Positions 19,303 to 27,584 of a stretch of DNA of 59,855 bases are shown piece by piece. This DNA comes from Actinomycetota bacterium (GTDB lineage: Bacteria > Actinomycetota > AC-67). The DNA is taken from contig JBBDRM010000138.1 in the NCBI GenBank assembly GCA_040905475.1, positions 1-59,855 on the forward strand, read 5' to 3'. Positions within the stretch are counted from its first letter, which is position 1. Every line of letters begins with the position of its first letter. The notes under the pieces were generated by a model that did no database searches, had not been told where the DNA came from, and was given only the letters and a program-made list of their open reading frames with translations. The translations under genes were made by a program, and so were the position numbers.

Positions 19303-19938
19303 ATGGGGATCGGACGCCGGATCGCCGACCTCGATCTGGGAAGCCTTCACGAGCTCCCGAATCGCTGCCGGGGATGCGTCTTCTGGGAGCTATCGCCGTT
19401 GGATCGCGCCATCGCCGTCGAGGCCGATCCCGAGTTCGAGAAAGAGGTTTGGTGCTCGACGGTCTGTCTCCACCACGGGTCGGCGGGCAAGGTGGCGTAC
19501 ATCGACGGACAGCTCGTCGGCTACGCGCTCGCCGGGCCGCCGAGCGAGTTCCCGCGATCTGAGTCCTTCCCGGCGCGTGTTTCGAAGGATGCGTGGTTCC
19601 TGGCTACGGCGTTCGTCCTCCCTGAGGCGTGGGGGCGAGGGGTCGGCAAAGCGCTCGTCCAAGCCGTGCTGAAGGACGCGAAAGAGCGCGGGAAACGCGC
19701 GCTGGAGTGTTTCGCCGACCGCACCTGGGCCGGGCCCGACTGCATGCTCCCTGCTGCGTTCTGCGAGAGCGTCGGTTTCAGGGTCCGGCGCGATCACGTG
19801 CGCTTCCCGCTCATGCGGATCGACGTGCGATCCCTCGGGAAGCTCACGTCGAGCGCGGCGGAAGCGGTGGAGGAGTTCCTGCGCTCGGTGAAGATCCCGA
19901 CGCCGGCACCGGGCGCCGCGCGATCCGTCCAGCGCTAG
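19303..19938 (+). CDS. GNAT-family N-acetyltransferase
   Basis: A 211-aa protein with a GNAT core: GKVAYIDGQLVGYALAG (beta4) and AWFLATAFVLPEAWGRGVGKALVQ, containing the acetyl-CoA pyrophosphate loop RGVGKA. The N-terminal segment NRCRGCVFWEL, with two close Cys, is typical of the GNAT protein found beside parB in other Actinobacteria. The substrate is unknown. Its 3' end overlaps the convergent amidase gene by 4 bp. Confidence 0.88.
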   Translation: MGIGRRIADLDLGSLHELPNRCRGCVFWELSPLDRAIAVEADPEFEKEVWCSTVCLHHGSAGKVAYIDGQLVGYALAGPPSEFPRSESFPARVSKDAWFLATAFVLPEAWGRGVGKALVQAVLKDAKERGKRALECFADRTWAGPDCMLPAAFCESVGFRVRRDHVRFPLMRIDVRSLGKLTSSAAEAVEEFLRSVKIPTPAPGAARSVQR

Positions 19939-21005
19939 ATCGCGACCGGTCGCCGCGCGAACGCTCGCAGCCCCGCGGCGATCGCCTCCGCGGCTCTGCG
20001 CTGGAACCCGACGTCGACGAGGAGCTTCTCGTCGTCTGGGTTGGTGATATGAGCGGGCTCGATCTGCAAGGCCGGCATCCGAGTTTCACGCAAGATCGGG
20101 AACTGTTTCGCGTGTGCGCCCGCGTCGGGGATATCGAGGCCGAGCAGCTCCTCTTGGATGCACTCCGCCAACCGCGCTCCGGCTTCGGACCGGAACCGGT
20201 CGTGCCCGAAGTAGAAGCACGACGCGCCGCGACGGTGCGGGTCGCGCGAGCCTCCCGCGTGGATCGAAAGGATCGCGTCGGCGTCGAGCGCGTTCGCCAG
20301 CGTCGCGCGCTGTGATTCGGTCGGGCCGGAGCTTGCGTCGCGCGTCTGGTAGACGATCACGCCGGCGGCGGTAAGCACCGACTCGAGTCGCTGGGCGATC
20401 GCGAAACCGACCTCCGCCTCGAGCAGGCCGCCGGGCCCGACGTGTCCGGCGTCCTCGGCGCCGTGCCCCGCGTCGACCACGAGATGGAGCCCGGCGATAC
20501 CCGGCCCGAAGCGACGGAGCTGCTCGCGCTCGCGCAGCGGAGCCGCGGAGGTCGAGCGGCCGGTCGCCGGCAGTCCGGCAAGTGCTCGAAGCGTCGAGCG
20601 ACCGACGATCGCATCGGAAGGGACGCCGTAGTTGGCCTGGAATTCGCGAACCGCTCGCGCGGTGCGTGCTCCGAAGATGCCGTCCACCCGGCCGACATCG
20701 AAGCCGAGCGCGCCGAGCCGTTCTTGAAGCGCGCGGACGTCGTCGCCGCGCAGGGCCGGCGCGCGAAGATAAAGGGTTCGGTCGCCGAGGCTCCAGGATG
20801 CTTCGACGAGCTCTCGCCAGGTGGCTTCCCCGACGAGCCCGTCGATCGCCAGGCCGCGGAGCTCCTGGAAGTCACGGACGGCTCCCTCGGTCGAGGGTCC
20901 GAACGTGCCGTCGAGCTCGACCGCCGCGATCGGAAGATCGAGCGCGAGCAGACGACGTTGAACATCGCGAACCGCGGAGGAGCGCGTGCCGGGACGGATC
21001 AGCAT
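19935..21005 (-). CDS. cwlM: N-acetylmuramoyl-L-alanine amidase, CwlM-like
   Basis: A 356-aa protein with two peptidoglycan-binding domains (about 5-65, DGTFGPSTEGAVRDFQ; about 80-145, DGIFGARTARAVREFQ) and an Amidase_3 domain (about 172-350). All four usual active-site positions appear filled: H181 in VDAGHG, E196, H249 in LSIHAG and E316 in LQIEPAHI. No signal peptide is visible, as in mycobacterial CwlM, which works inside the cell as an activator of MurA. Position between parB and trxA matches Rv3915. Whether this one cleaves peptidoglycan or is regulatory cannot be told. Confidence 0.88.
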   Translation of the reverse strand: MLIRPGTRSSAVRDVQRRLLALDLPIAAVELDGTFGPSTEGAVRDFQELRGLAIDGLVGEATWRELVEASWSLGDRTLYLRAPALRGDDVRALQERLGALGFDVGRVDGIFGARTARAVREFQANYGVPSDAIVGRSTLRALAGLPATGRSTSAAPLREREQLRRFGPGIAGLHLVVDAGHGAEDAGHVGPGGLLEAEVGFAIAQRLESVLTAAGVIVYQTRDASSGPTESQRATLANALDADAILSIHAGGSRDPHRRGASCFYFGHDRFRSEAGARLAECIQEELLGLDIPDAGAHAKQFPILRETRMPALQIEPAHITNPDDEKLLVDVGFQRRAAEAIAAGLRAFARRPVAI

Positions 21006-21045
21006 GGGGTCGTACCGGACCCCCGCCCGATCCTGGGGCGGGAGC

Positions 21046-21375
21046 CTAAGACAGGAACTCGGCGAGGTCGCCGAGGATCTGCTGCTTGCCGCGCGCCCCG
21101 ACGAGCCGTCGTTTCTCGACGCCGTCCACGAACAGCACCATCGACGGGATCGAGAGGATCCCGAAGCGGCGAGCGGTGTCCGGGTTCTCGTCGATGTCGA
21201 GCTTGGCGATGGTCAGAGCGCCTTGCTTCTCGCTTGCGATCTCCTCGAGGACCGGGGCGACCATGTGACAGGGACCGCACCACTCCGCCCAGAAATCGAC
21301 CAGAACGGGCGTGGAGCTTCCGAGGACCTTTTCCTCGAAATCGGAATCGGTCACCTGGATCGTCGGACCTGCCAT
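21046..21375 (-). CDS. trxA: Thioredoxin
   Basis: A 109-aa thioredoxin with the active site WAEWCGPCHMVAP and the cis-Pro region SIPSMVLFVDG. It reduces protein disulfides with electrons from thioredoxin reductase, encoded 1.5 kb upstream at 22931. ATG 21375 was chosen because GGAGG lies 6 bases before it; the longer frame begins two codons earlier. In M. tuberculosis trxC and trxB2 are adjacent; here two unrelated genes separate them. Confidence 0.96.
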   Translation of the reverse strand: MAGPTIQVTDSDFEEKVLGSSTPVLVDFWAEWCGPCHMVAPVLEEIASEKQGALTIAKLDIDENPDTARRFGILSIPSMVLFVDGVEKRRLVGARGKQQILGDLAEFLS

Positions 21376-21478
21376 GAACACCTCCGTAAGCGAGGCGGCG
21401 CCCGGAAGCGCCGCGCGCTGAGTCTATCAACGTGCTACATGCGCTGAAACGCCTCGATGCCGACGTGTATTCCCCCTG

Positions 21479-22618
21479 CTAGATCGGCACTCCATGGGCC
21501 TGGACCCGCGCGAGGTCGAGCTCCACGCCGAGGCCCGGCGCCGAGGGCATCGTCACCATGCCGTCGGGATCGACCGCGATCGGGGACGTGAGCATGGCGT
21601 CGCGTGCCCCGGGCACCCAGCCCGGCGGATCGTAGGGGTATTCGAGCCAGGTTCCCTGCGTCGCGGCGAGCACGTGCATGTTCGCGGCGAGCCCCAGGCC
21701 GTTGGACCAGGTGTGCGGCGCGAACCCCAGCCCGAACTGAGCCGCCATGGACGCGATCTGCAGGGCTCCGGTGATCCCTCCGGTGAAGGTCGCGTCCGGC
21801 TGGACGATGTCCACCGCGCGCCGCTCGATCATCTCGCGCAGCGGCCACACGTCGCCCGACAGCTCTCCGCCGGCGATCGGGGTCGTCGTCGTGTCGCGCA
21901 GGCGCCGGTATCCCTCGAAGTCGAACTGATCGAGCGGCTCCTCGAGCCACGCGACGTGGAACTCCTCGTACGCCCGAGCGGTCTCCATCGCGCGCTTGAA
22001 ATCCCAGCGGACGGGGTTCTCCGGCGCGAACGTGTCGACGCGCCACCCCTGGTTCGCATCCGCGGCGATAACGAGGTCGTCTCCGGCGGCCTCCCGGACG
22101 GTGCGCACTTCCTTCACGTCCTCGCGGAACGTCGGATGCCGCGGACGGAGCTTGATGGCCTTGAAACCGCGCTCGATGGCCGCGAGCGCGTCCTCGGCGC
22201 GCCGGCGCGGGTCGCGGAGCTCGCCGAACGACGCGTACGCCGGGACGCGATCACGCGCGCCTCCGAGATAGCGGTACAGGGGCATGCCTGCTGCCTTGGC
22301 GGCGAGGTCGTAGATCGCCGTTTCGACGAACCACACGCGCTGACCGAGCACGCGCACCGCAGTCTCGAGCAGCGGCCGCAGCTCTTGCGGGCGCGTCGGG
22401 TCACGCCCGATCAAGAAGGCGCGCATGAGGTTGACGGGGCCGCGCGCTTCGTCGGCGAACGCGATCCAGCCGGCGATCCCGTCGAGGCCCTCATCGGTGA
22501 CGAGGCGATAGACGACGCACGAGTTGTTCTGGCTCGCGAGGCCGGGCACCCACGACGGGGAGAAGGGAGCCGGAAGCGGGAAGTGACAGATCCACGCGTC
22601 TATCCGCTCGATCTTCAT
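21479..22618 (-). CDS. Enolase-superfamily enzyme (mandelate racemase/muconate lactonizing type)
   Basis: A 379-aa member of the mandelate racemase subgroup. The N-terminal capping domain begins MKIERIDAWICHFPLPAP. In the barrel, metal-ligand positions are Asp in VIAADANQGW, Glu in WLEEPLDQF and Glu in IAGGELSG; the catalytic His is in FAPHTWSNGLG. The KxK position reads KAIKLRP, so the second Lys is Arg. The substrate is likely an acid sugar or similar carboxylate but is not determined. ATG 22618 has GGGGAGG 7 bases upstream. It separates trxA from trxB, unlike in mycobacteria. Confidence 0.87.
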   Translation of the reverse strand: MKIERIDAWICHFPLPAPFSPSWVPGLASQNNSCVVYRLVTDEGLDGIAGWIAFADEARGPVNLMRAFLIGRDPTRPQELRPLLETAVRVLGQRVWFVETAIYDLAAKAAGMPLYRYLGGARDRVPAYASFGELRDPRRRAEDALAAIERGFKAIKLRPRHPTFREDVKEVRTVREAAGDDLVIAADANQGWRVDTFAPENPVRWDFKRAMETARAYEEFHVAWLEEPLDQFDFEGYRRLRDTTTTPIAGGELSGDVWPLREMIERRAVDIVQPDATFTGGITGALQIASMAAQFGLGFAPHTWSNGLGLAANMHVLAATQGTWLEYPYDPPGWVPGARDAMLTSPIAVDPDGMVTMPSAPGLGVELDLARVQAHGVPI

Positions 22619-22670
22619 CGCCTGGCCTCCCCGCGCGTCCCGGTGTTTCGCATCGTAGACTCTGGCCGTC

Positions 22671-22934
22671 ATGCCCCGCTACCTGCGCTGGATCGCCGCC
22701 GTCACCGCCGGGATCGTCATCCAATTCGCGGTCCAGGTGCTGTTCCTCGCGATCGCCGTGGGGGGAGACCCAGACAAAGAAGTAACGATCGGCGGCGCGG
22801 AGGGGGCGCTGATCACCTTCGGGGCTGCGATCCTCAACGTGATCGCCGCGCTCGCCGTCAACGATTGGCTGGCCGGGAAGTATCCGATCGAACGGCGCCG
22901 CGTCGCGGCCGAGGAAAAGACGCCCGGGCGTTAG
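22671..22934 (+). CDS. Small two-helix membrane protein
   Basis: An 87-aa protein with two predicted helices: about 8-30 (AAVTAGIVIQFAVQVLFLAI) and about 45-67 (ALITFGAAILNVIAALAVND), and a basic C-terminus. It is divergent from the enolase-superfamily gene (52 bp apart) and its stop overlaps the end of trxB by 4 bp. I do not recognise the family. The alternating charge and hydrophobic pattern, an ATG start and clean fit between neighbours support a real gene. Confidence 0.65.
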   Translation: MPRYLRWIAAVTAGIVIQFAVQVLFLAIAVGGDPDKEVTIGGAEGALITFGAAILNVIAALAVNDWLAGKYPIERRRVAAEEKTPGR

Positions 22935-23857
22935 TGGCCCCGGGCCTCGAGCCAGCGCTCGACGTCGATCGCAGCCGAGCAGCCCATCCCCGCCGCGGTT
23001 ATCGCCTGGCGGTAGATGTGGTCGACGACGTCGCCGGCGGCGAACACGCCGTCCACGCTCGTCGCCGTTCCGGGGTGCTGCACCTTGATGTAGCCGTTAT
23101 CTTGCAGCTCGAGCTGGCCTTTGAAGAGCCCGGTGTTGGGATCGTGGCCGATCGCGACGAACATCCCGCCGACCTCGAGGTTGGATGTCTCATCGGTCTT
23201 GACGTTGCGCAGGCGGAGGTTGGTCACGCGCCCGTCGGCGCCTTCGACCTCGTCGACGGTGGTGTCCCAGATGAAGTCGATCTTGTCGTTGGCGTGCGCG
23301 CGGTCTTGCATGATCTTCGAGGCGCGCAGCGCGTCGCGGCGATGGACGATGGTCACGTTCGAGGCGAACTTGGTGAGGAAGTTGGCTTCCTCCATCGCAC
23401 TGTCACCGCCGCCCACGACCACCAGCGGAACGCCGCGGAAGAAGAATCCGTCACACGTCGCGCAGGTTGAGACGCCGCGACCGAGGTACTCGCGCTCGCC
23501 GGGGATGTCCAGCATCCTCGCGGTCGCACCGGTCGAGATGATGAGGGCCTGCGCCTCGTAGGTCGCCTCGCCGACCTCCACGACGAACGGCCGCTTCGAA
23601 AGATCGACCATGGTGGCATCGGCGGTCACGAACTTCGCGCCGAACCGCCCCGCCTGGGCGCGGAACTTCTCCATCAGCTCTGGGCCAAGGATGCCGTCGG
23701 GGAACCCCGGGTAGTTCTCGACTTCGGTGGTCAGCATGAGCTGACCCATCGGGGCGGCACCCTCGATGATCAGTGGCTCGAGGTTCGCGCGCGCCGTGTA
23801 GAGGGCCGCGGTCAGTCCTGCCGGGCCCGAGCCGACGACGACGACTTTCTCCGCCAA
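22931..23857 (-). CDS. trxB: Thioredoxin reductase
   Basis: A 308-aa flavoprotein that uses NADPH to reduce thioredoxin. Seen: FAD-binding VVVVGSGPAGLTAALY, redox-active GVSTCATCDGFFFRG, NADPH-binding VVVVGGGDSAMEEANFL, and the FAD-binding C-terminal VFAAGDVVDHIYRQAITAAGMGC. Position two genes from trxA and next to the sigma/anti-sigma pair follows the mycobacterial order. The upstream gap 23858-23981 holds a 12-bp tandem repeat. Confidence 0.96.
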   Translation of the reverse strand: MAEKVVVVGSGPAGLTAALYTARANLEPLIIEGAAPMGQLMLTTEVENYPGFPDGILGPELMEKFRAQAGRFGAKFVTADATMVDLSKRPFVVEVGEATYEAQALIISTGATARMLDIPGEREYLGRGVSTCATCDGFFFRGVPLVVVGGGDSAMEEANFLTKFASNVTIVHRRDALRASKIMQDRAHANDKIDFIWDTTVDEVEGADGRVTNLRLRNVKTDETSNLEVGGMFVAIGHDPNTGLFKGQLELQDNGYIKVQHPGTATSVDGVFAAGDVVDHIYRQAITAAGMGCSAAIDVERWLEARGH

Positions 23858-23920
23858 TCCAAGGGTCCTTTCACGGATCGAAGTGGCAGGGATTGTAACG
23901 CAGGGGGTTCGCCGGTCCTT

Positions 23921-23956
23921 CCCGAGCGTTGGCCCGAGCGTTGGCCCGAGCGTTGG
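23921..23956. repeat. Tandem 12-bp repeat, three copies
   Basis: CCCGAGCGTTGG is repeated three times exactly, head to tail, followed by a partial copy, in the gap between the anti-sigma gene and trxB. Its role is unknown; copy number may vary between strains. Confidence 0.85.
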
Positions 23957-23981
23957 CCCGGCGACCGGCGCGGTACTCGGG

Positions 23982-24767
23982 TCAGGCTTGCCCGAAGTAC
24001 AGCACGGTGCAGTCGCCGCGAGCGACGACCCAGAGCTCGTACCGAGCGCTCGAGCGGAAGAAGAGAAGGTACGACGGCTTGCTCTCGAACGTCGCGATCT
24101 CGTAGCGGATCGGTTCGAGGAACTCCTGGGTCGAGCCGCGCACGACGCTCACGCAACGATCGATCGCCGCGCGGTCGTCGGCCGGTGCCGCGTACAAAGA
24201 GAAGGCCGTAACCCCAGGGGTAACCACTCTCGCCGTGTCACTCGTGACTTGGTTCTCGGTGGATCCGCCTCCGGCTCCCAGGGGGGCTGCGGCCGCCGCC
24301 GGCGTTCCCGCCGAGCGGCCGGTGATCCCCACGAGCTCGAGCAGCCGCCCCTGCGCGTCGATCGCGCTCAGGTTCTGACCCGACTGGTAGATCGGGACGT
24401 TCGATGCGCTTTCGCCTTGGAGGGCGCCGGCTGTTAGGTCCCGTGCCGGGTTGCTGCCGGGCAAAGTGACCGCTGCGAACACGATCGCGGCGGCCGCCAC
24501 CGCTCCGGCCGCCCAGGAGACACGCTGCCACTTCCGCATCGGCGAGCGTGCTCTGCGGATCGCAGCCCTGAGCGCCCAGGAATCCTGGGGCGTCGGGATC
24601 GGTTCCGGAAGCGTCCGGAGATCGGCGAGGGTGGCTTGCAGCCCGAGCAGCGTCGCGCGGCACTCCGCGCAGGACGCCATGTGCACGTCGAGGCGCGCGC
24701 GGTCGGACGCGTCGAGCTCCCCGTCCAGATAGGGGGAGAGCAAGTCGAGCTCGTCGTGTGAGTTCAT
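23982..24767 (-). CDS. Zinc-finger anti-sigma factor (RsmA-like position)
   Basis: A 261-aa membrane protein. The N-terminal cytoplasmic part has the ZAS zinc-binding motif His-x3-Cys-x2-Cys (DVHMASCAECRAT) at about 27-38, after LLSPYLDGELDASDR. A single helix at about 85-105 (AAGAVAAAAIVFAAVTL) leads to an external domain with two Cys. Such proteins hold the cognate ECF sigma at the membrane until a signal. The gene starts 8 bp after the sigma stop; the ATG at 24767 is used because GGTAGGA lies 6 bases upstream, while 24773 is too close. In M. tuberculosis the equivalent is Rv3912, partner of SigM. Confidence 0.88.
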   Translation of the reverse strand: MNSHDELDLLSPYLDGELDASDRARLDVHMASCAECRATLLGLQATLADLRTLPEPIPTPQDSWALRAAIRRARSPMRKWQRVSWAAGAVAAAAIVFAAVTLPGSNPARDLTAGALQGESASNVPIYQSGQNLSAIDAQGRLLELVGITGRSAGTPAAAAAPLGAGGGSTENQVTSDTARVVTPGVTAFSLYAAPADDRAAIDRCVSVVRGSTQEFLEPIRYEIATFESKPSYLLFFRSSARYELWVVARGDCTVLYFGQA

Positions 24768-24775
24768 CGTCATTC

Positions 24776-25357
24776 CTACCTTAGAGGGCCGGGATCGCCG
24801 CTGGGTTCCGCCTCTCGCAGGTGCCCGAGCTGGCGCGCCAAGGCCGATCGAGCACGGTGGAGGCGGCTTTTGACCGTTCCGAGCGGTATCTCGAGCGCTG
24901 CGGCGCACTCCGCGTAGTCCAGGCCTTGGAGGTCGTGCAGGACGATCAGGGCTCGCTGGTCGGGTGGGATCAGGCCGAGCGCCCGATGCACCTCGCGCGC
25001 GCGGATCGACTCGATCGCCTCGGCCTCCGGGCCCGCCTCCGATGAGGCGTGCTCGGCCAGCTCGTCCATGCTCGAGTGGTCGCGCCGCCGGCGCTTCCGA
25101 ACGAGATCAAGTGAAGCGTTCACGGCGACGCGGTGGAACCACGTGGAAAGCTGCGCGTCGCCTCGGAAGCCTTTGAGCGCGCGCAGCGCCGTGACGAAGA
25201 CCTCCTGAGTCACGTCCCGCGCGTCCTCGTGATGGCGAACGACCCGGAGGGCGACCGCGAATACGCGGCGCTCGAATCGATCGACGATGGTGTCGAAAGC
25301 GGCGGGGTCGCCGTTGCGAGCCCGGTCGAGCAGTTCCTGATCGTCGGGGTCGGTCAC
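24776..25357 (-). CDS. ECF sigma factor, SigM-like
   Basis: A 193-aa ECF sigma factor. Region 2 has DARDVTQEVFVTALRALKGF and STWFHRVAVNASLDLVRKRRRR; region 4 has GLIPPDQRALIVLHDLQGLDYAECAA with the helix-turn-helix EIPLGTVKSRLHRARSAL. GTG 25357 overlaps the alr stop (GTGA), so its translation may depend on ribosomes finishing alr. The cognate anti-sigma follows immediately. Synteny with SigM (Rv3911) next to trxB suggests an envelope or redox stress regulon, but the target promoters are not known. Confidence 0.92.
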   Translation of the reverse strand: MTDPDDQELLDRARNGDPAAFDTIVDRFERRVFAVALRVVRHHEDARDVTQEVFVTALRALKGFRGDAQLSTWFHRVAVNASLDLVRKRRRRDHSSMDELAEHASSEAGPEAEAIESIRAREVHRALGLIPPDQRALIVLHDLQGLDYAECAAALEIPLGTVKSRLHRARSALARQLGHLREAEPSGDPGPLR

Positions 25358-26472
25358 GGGATGTACACGCGCTCGATGCCGGACGAAACGAGCAGTCGCC
25401 GTGCCGGCAGACGCGCGACCGAGCCCGGCCGCACGCCGGCGATCCCCTCCACGTCGACGGTCACTTCCTGCATCGCGATACGTCCCACGACCGGCGCCTT
25501 GCGGTCGCCGAACCACACGAATCGAGGCGACGGCCTGCGTCCGAGCGCAACCGCAGCGACCCGGCCGCCGAGCCGAGCGGCTTCGGTCATCGACTCGGAG
25601 CGAGCGGCGGGCTCGAGGCCGAAGCCATCCGCGTAGCCGATCGCGAGCGTCGCCACTCGCGTGGGAGCCTTCGCTCGCCACTCACCCCCGTACCCGACCG
25701 TCGCTCCGGCGGGAAGCTCACGCACCGACACCGCCGTAGCGTGCCATGCGAAAGGATCTTTCAGCGCGAAGGGGGCGTCGGCGCCGGCCGGATCCTGGCC
25801 GTACAGCAGCGTCCCCACCCGGACCATGTCGAGCCGCGCCGCCGGCAAGGTGATCGTTCCGGCGGAGTTCGCGGCATGCATGATCGCGCGCGGCGCGTAA
25901 TTGCCGAGCGCCGCCCGCACGGCTAGGAATCGGTCGAGTTGCATCCGTCCGGACTGACCCGCAGCGTCTGCGAAGTGGGTCCAGATCCCCTCGAGCGAGA
26001 GGTCGTCGGAGCCGGCAACCCGTGAAGCGATCGCCGGGGCGTGCTCCGGCCTGATCCCGAGGCGGCCCATGCCGGTGTCGATCTTCATGTGGATCCGCGC
26101 CGGTCGTCCGGCGGCCTTCGCGGCCTCGGCGTACGGTTCCACGTCGGAGCCGTCGGCGAGCGCGAGCGCGCAGTTCATGGCGATCGCTTGCCGCAATGCG
26201 TCACGCGGGGGTGGGGCCAGCGCAAGGATGTCGGCTGCGACACCCGCGTCGCGCAGCATCCGCGCTTCCTCGAACCGCGTCACCGCGACCATGCGCGCGC
26301 CGGCGCGATGGAACAGGCTCGCGCACTCGACGAGGCCGCACCCGTAGGCATTCGCCTTGACGACGGCACATACCGCGGTGCCGGCGAGCTTCCGGACGGC
26401 GTCGAAGTTGGCCTGGAGCGCGCCGCGCGAGATCTCCACCCACGAGGTCCTGCCCGAACCGAGCCCTTCCAT
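25354..26472 (-). CDS. alr: Alanine racemase
   Basis: Alr makes D-alanine for peptidoglycan using PLP. The 372-aa protein has the PLP Lys in VCAVVKANAYGCG near residue 35, MKIDTGMGRLGI, the second-base Tyr in ATVGYGGEWRAKAPT, and LAIGYADGF. Length and N-terminus (RTSWVEISRGALQANF) are typical. ATG 26472 follows the FemAB gene by 5 bp. It overlaps the sigma-factor start. Alr and the FemAB gene are not between SigM and MviN in mycobacteria, so this is a local arrangement of cell-wall genes. Confidence 0.95.
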   Translation of the reverse strand: MEGLGSGRTSWVEISRGALQANFDAVRKLAGTAVCAVVKANAYGCGLVECASLFHRAGARMVAVTRFEEARMLRDAGVAADILALAPPPRDALRQAIAMNCALALADGSDVEPYAEAAKAAGRPARIHMKIDTGMGRLGIRPEHAPAIASRVAGSDDLSLEGIWTHFADAAGQSGRMQLDRFLAVRAALGNYAPRAIMHAANSAGTITLPAARLDMVRVGTLLYGQDPAGADAPFALKDPFAWHATAVSVRELPAGATVGYGGEWRAKAPTRVATLAIGYADGFGLEPAARSESMTEAARLGGRVAAVALGRRPSPRFVWFGDRKAPVVGRIAMQEVTVDVEGIAGVRPGSVARLPARRLLVSSGIERVYIP

Positions 26473-26477
26473 CGGGC

Positions 26478-27551
26478 TCAGTCTGCCGCTTCGGCGGCGC
26501 GTCCGCGGCGGATCCGCTTCAGGGTCTCGATCGCGAGGGGCGCGCCCAACCGCCACGCCCGGTACACGACGGGGCGGAGCGGCAGGTCGAACGTGCCGGC
26601 GTACTCGACGTAGCGCGCGCCGAACCCTTCCTTGAAGCGGTTGAGGCCGGCGAGGTGCTCCTCGGCGGGCTTGCCGTCTCTGATCGGCGACACGCCGCGG
26701 AAATCGTAGATCTTGTAGCCCTGCTCGCGGGCCCACCGGATCATGTGCCACTGCATGAGATGGTTCGGCATCACGTTGCGATGCTCATTGGAGGACGCGC
26801 CGTAGACGTAGGTGAGGCGCGGGCCGAAGCCCATGCAGAGGGCGCCGGCGACCGGCCGTCCCTCGAAGCGGGCGAGGAACATGGCGATGAGCCCCGCGGG
26901 CTCAAGGCAATCGAACAGCGTCTCGAAGTACCAACGGCCGCGGATCAGGAAGCCGTCACGCTTGGCCGTCGAGACGAGGAGATCGTAGAAGGCGGGCAGC
27001 TCGCCACGGCCGACCCGCGCGACCTCGACGCCCTTCCGCTCCGCGACGCGCACGTTGTATCGCCACTTCGAACGGAAACCGGCGAGCAGCTCGTCCGGCG
27101 TCGGCTCGAGGTCCAGGACCATCACCGCCTTCGGCTGCACGCCGCCGAACCCGGCTTCGTTCGACGTCACGAAACCGGCGCGTTCGAGTGTCTTCGCCTC
27201 AGCCGACCCCGACTCGATCGACGGATCGCATTTCAAGACGAACGCGCCGCCCGCTTGGTCGCGGATCGTGCGCACGAGCGCCTCGAGCGCGTCGGCGCTT
27301 GCTGCGTCGAACACCGGGCCGCGCGGCGCGTAGAGCAAGAGAGGCGCCCCCTTGATGGGCCGGCGTCCGAGGACCTGCGCGACGGCGAGCGTGCGATCGC
27401 CGTCCTCGACGATGAACCGGCGTGGCGCCCAACCCGAGCGTCGCTTCACCTCGCCCCACTCCCACGCCTGCAGGACGTCGGCGAGCGGAGAGGACGCCAC
27501 GAATGTGTTGTACCGCTCGAGATCGGCGTCGGTCGCCACCCGGGCTTTCAT
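26478..27551 (-). CDS. FemAB-family peptidoglycan bridge / lipid II aminoacyltransferase
   Basis: A 357-aa protein of the Fem/GNAT-fold family: ADVLQAWEWGEVKRRSGW at the N-terminus, LLYAPRGPVFD, KWRYNVRVAERKGVEV at mid-protein, then VPNHLMQWHMIRWAREQGY-type segment (NVMPNHLMQWHMIRW) and IYDFRGVSP. These enzymes add amino acids from aminoacyl-tRNA to lipid II or the stem peptide. The next gene makes D-Ala, and MurJ is encoded nearby, so it probably works on lipid II. The amino acid transferred is unknown. A shorter interpretation as a general GNAT is less likely given the RYNVRVAERKG motif. Confidence 0.88.
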   Translation of the reverse strand: MKARVATDADLERYNTFVASSPLADVLQAWEWGEVKRRSGWAPRRFIVEDGDRTLAVAQVLGRRPIKGAPLLLYAPRGPVFDAASADALEALVRTIRDQAGGAFVLKCDPSIESGSAEAKTLERAGFVTSNEAGFGGVQPKAVMVLDLEPTPDELLAGFRSKWRYNVRVAERKGVEVARVGRGELPAFYDLLVSTAKRDGFLIRGRWYFETLFDCLEPAGLIAMFLARFEGRPVAGALCMGFGPRLTYVYGASSNEHRNVMPNHLMQWHMIRWAREQGYKIYDFRGVSPIRDGKPAEEHLAGLNRFKEGFGARYVEYAGTFDLPLRPVVYRAWRLGAPLAIETLKRIRRGRAAEAAD

Positions 27552-27584
27552 CGCGGCGAGACTATACCCAGGGCGTGGGGGTAC

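Noticed and set aside
23921-23956. CRISPR array.
   Set aside because: Only three head-to-tail 12-bp copies with no spacers; it is a simple tandem repeat.
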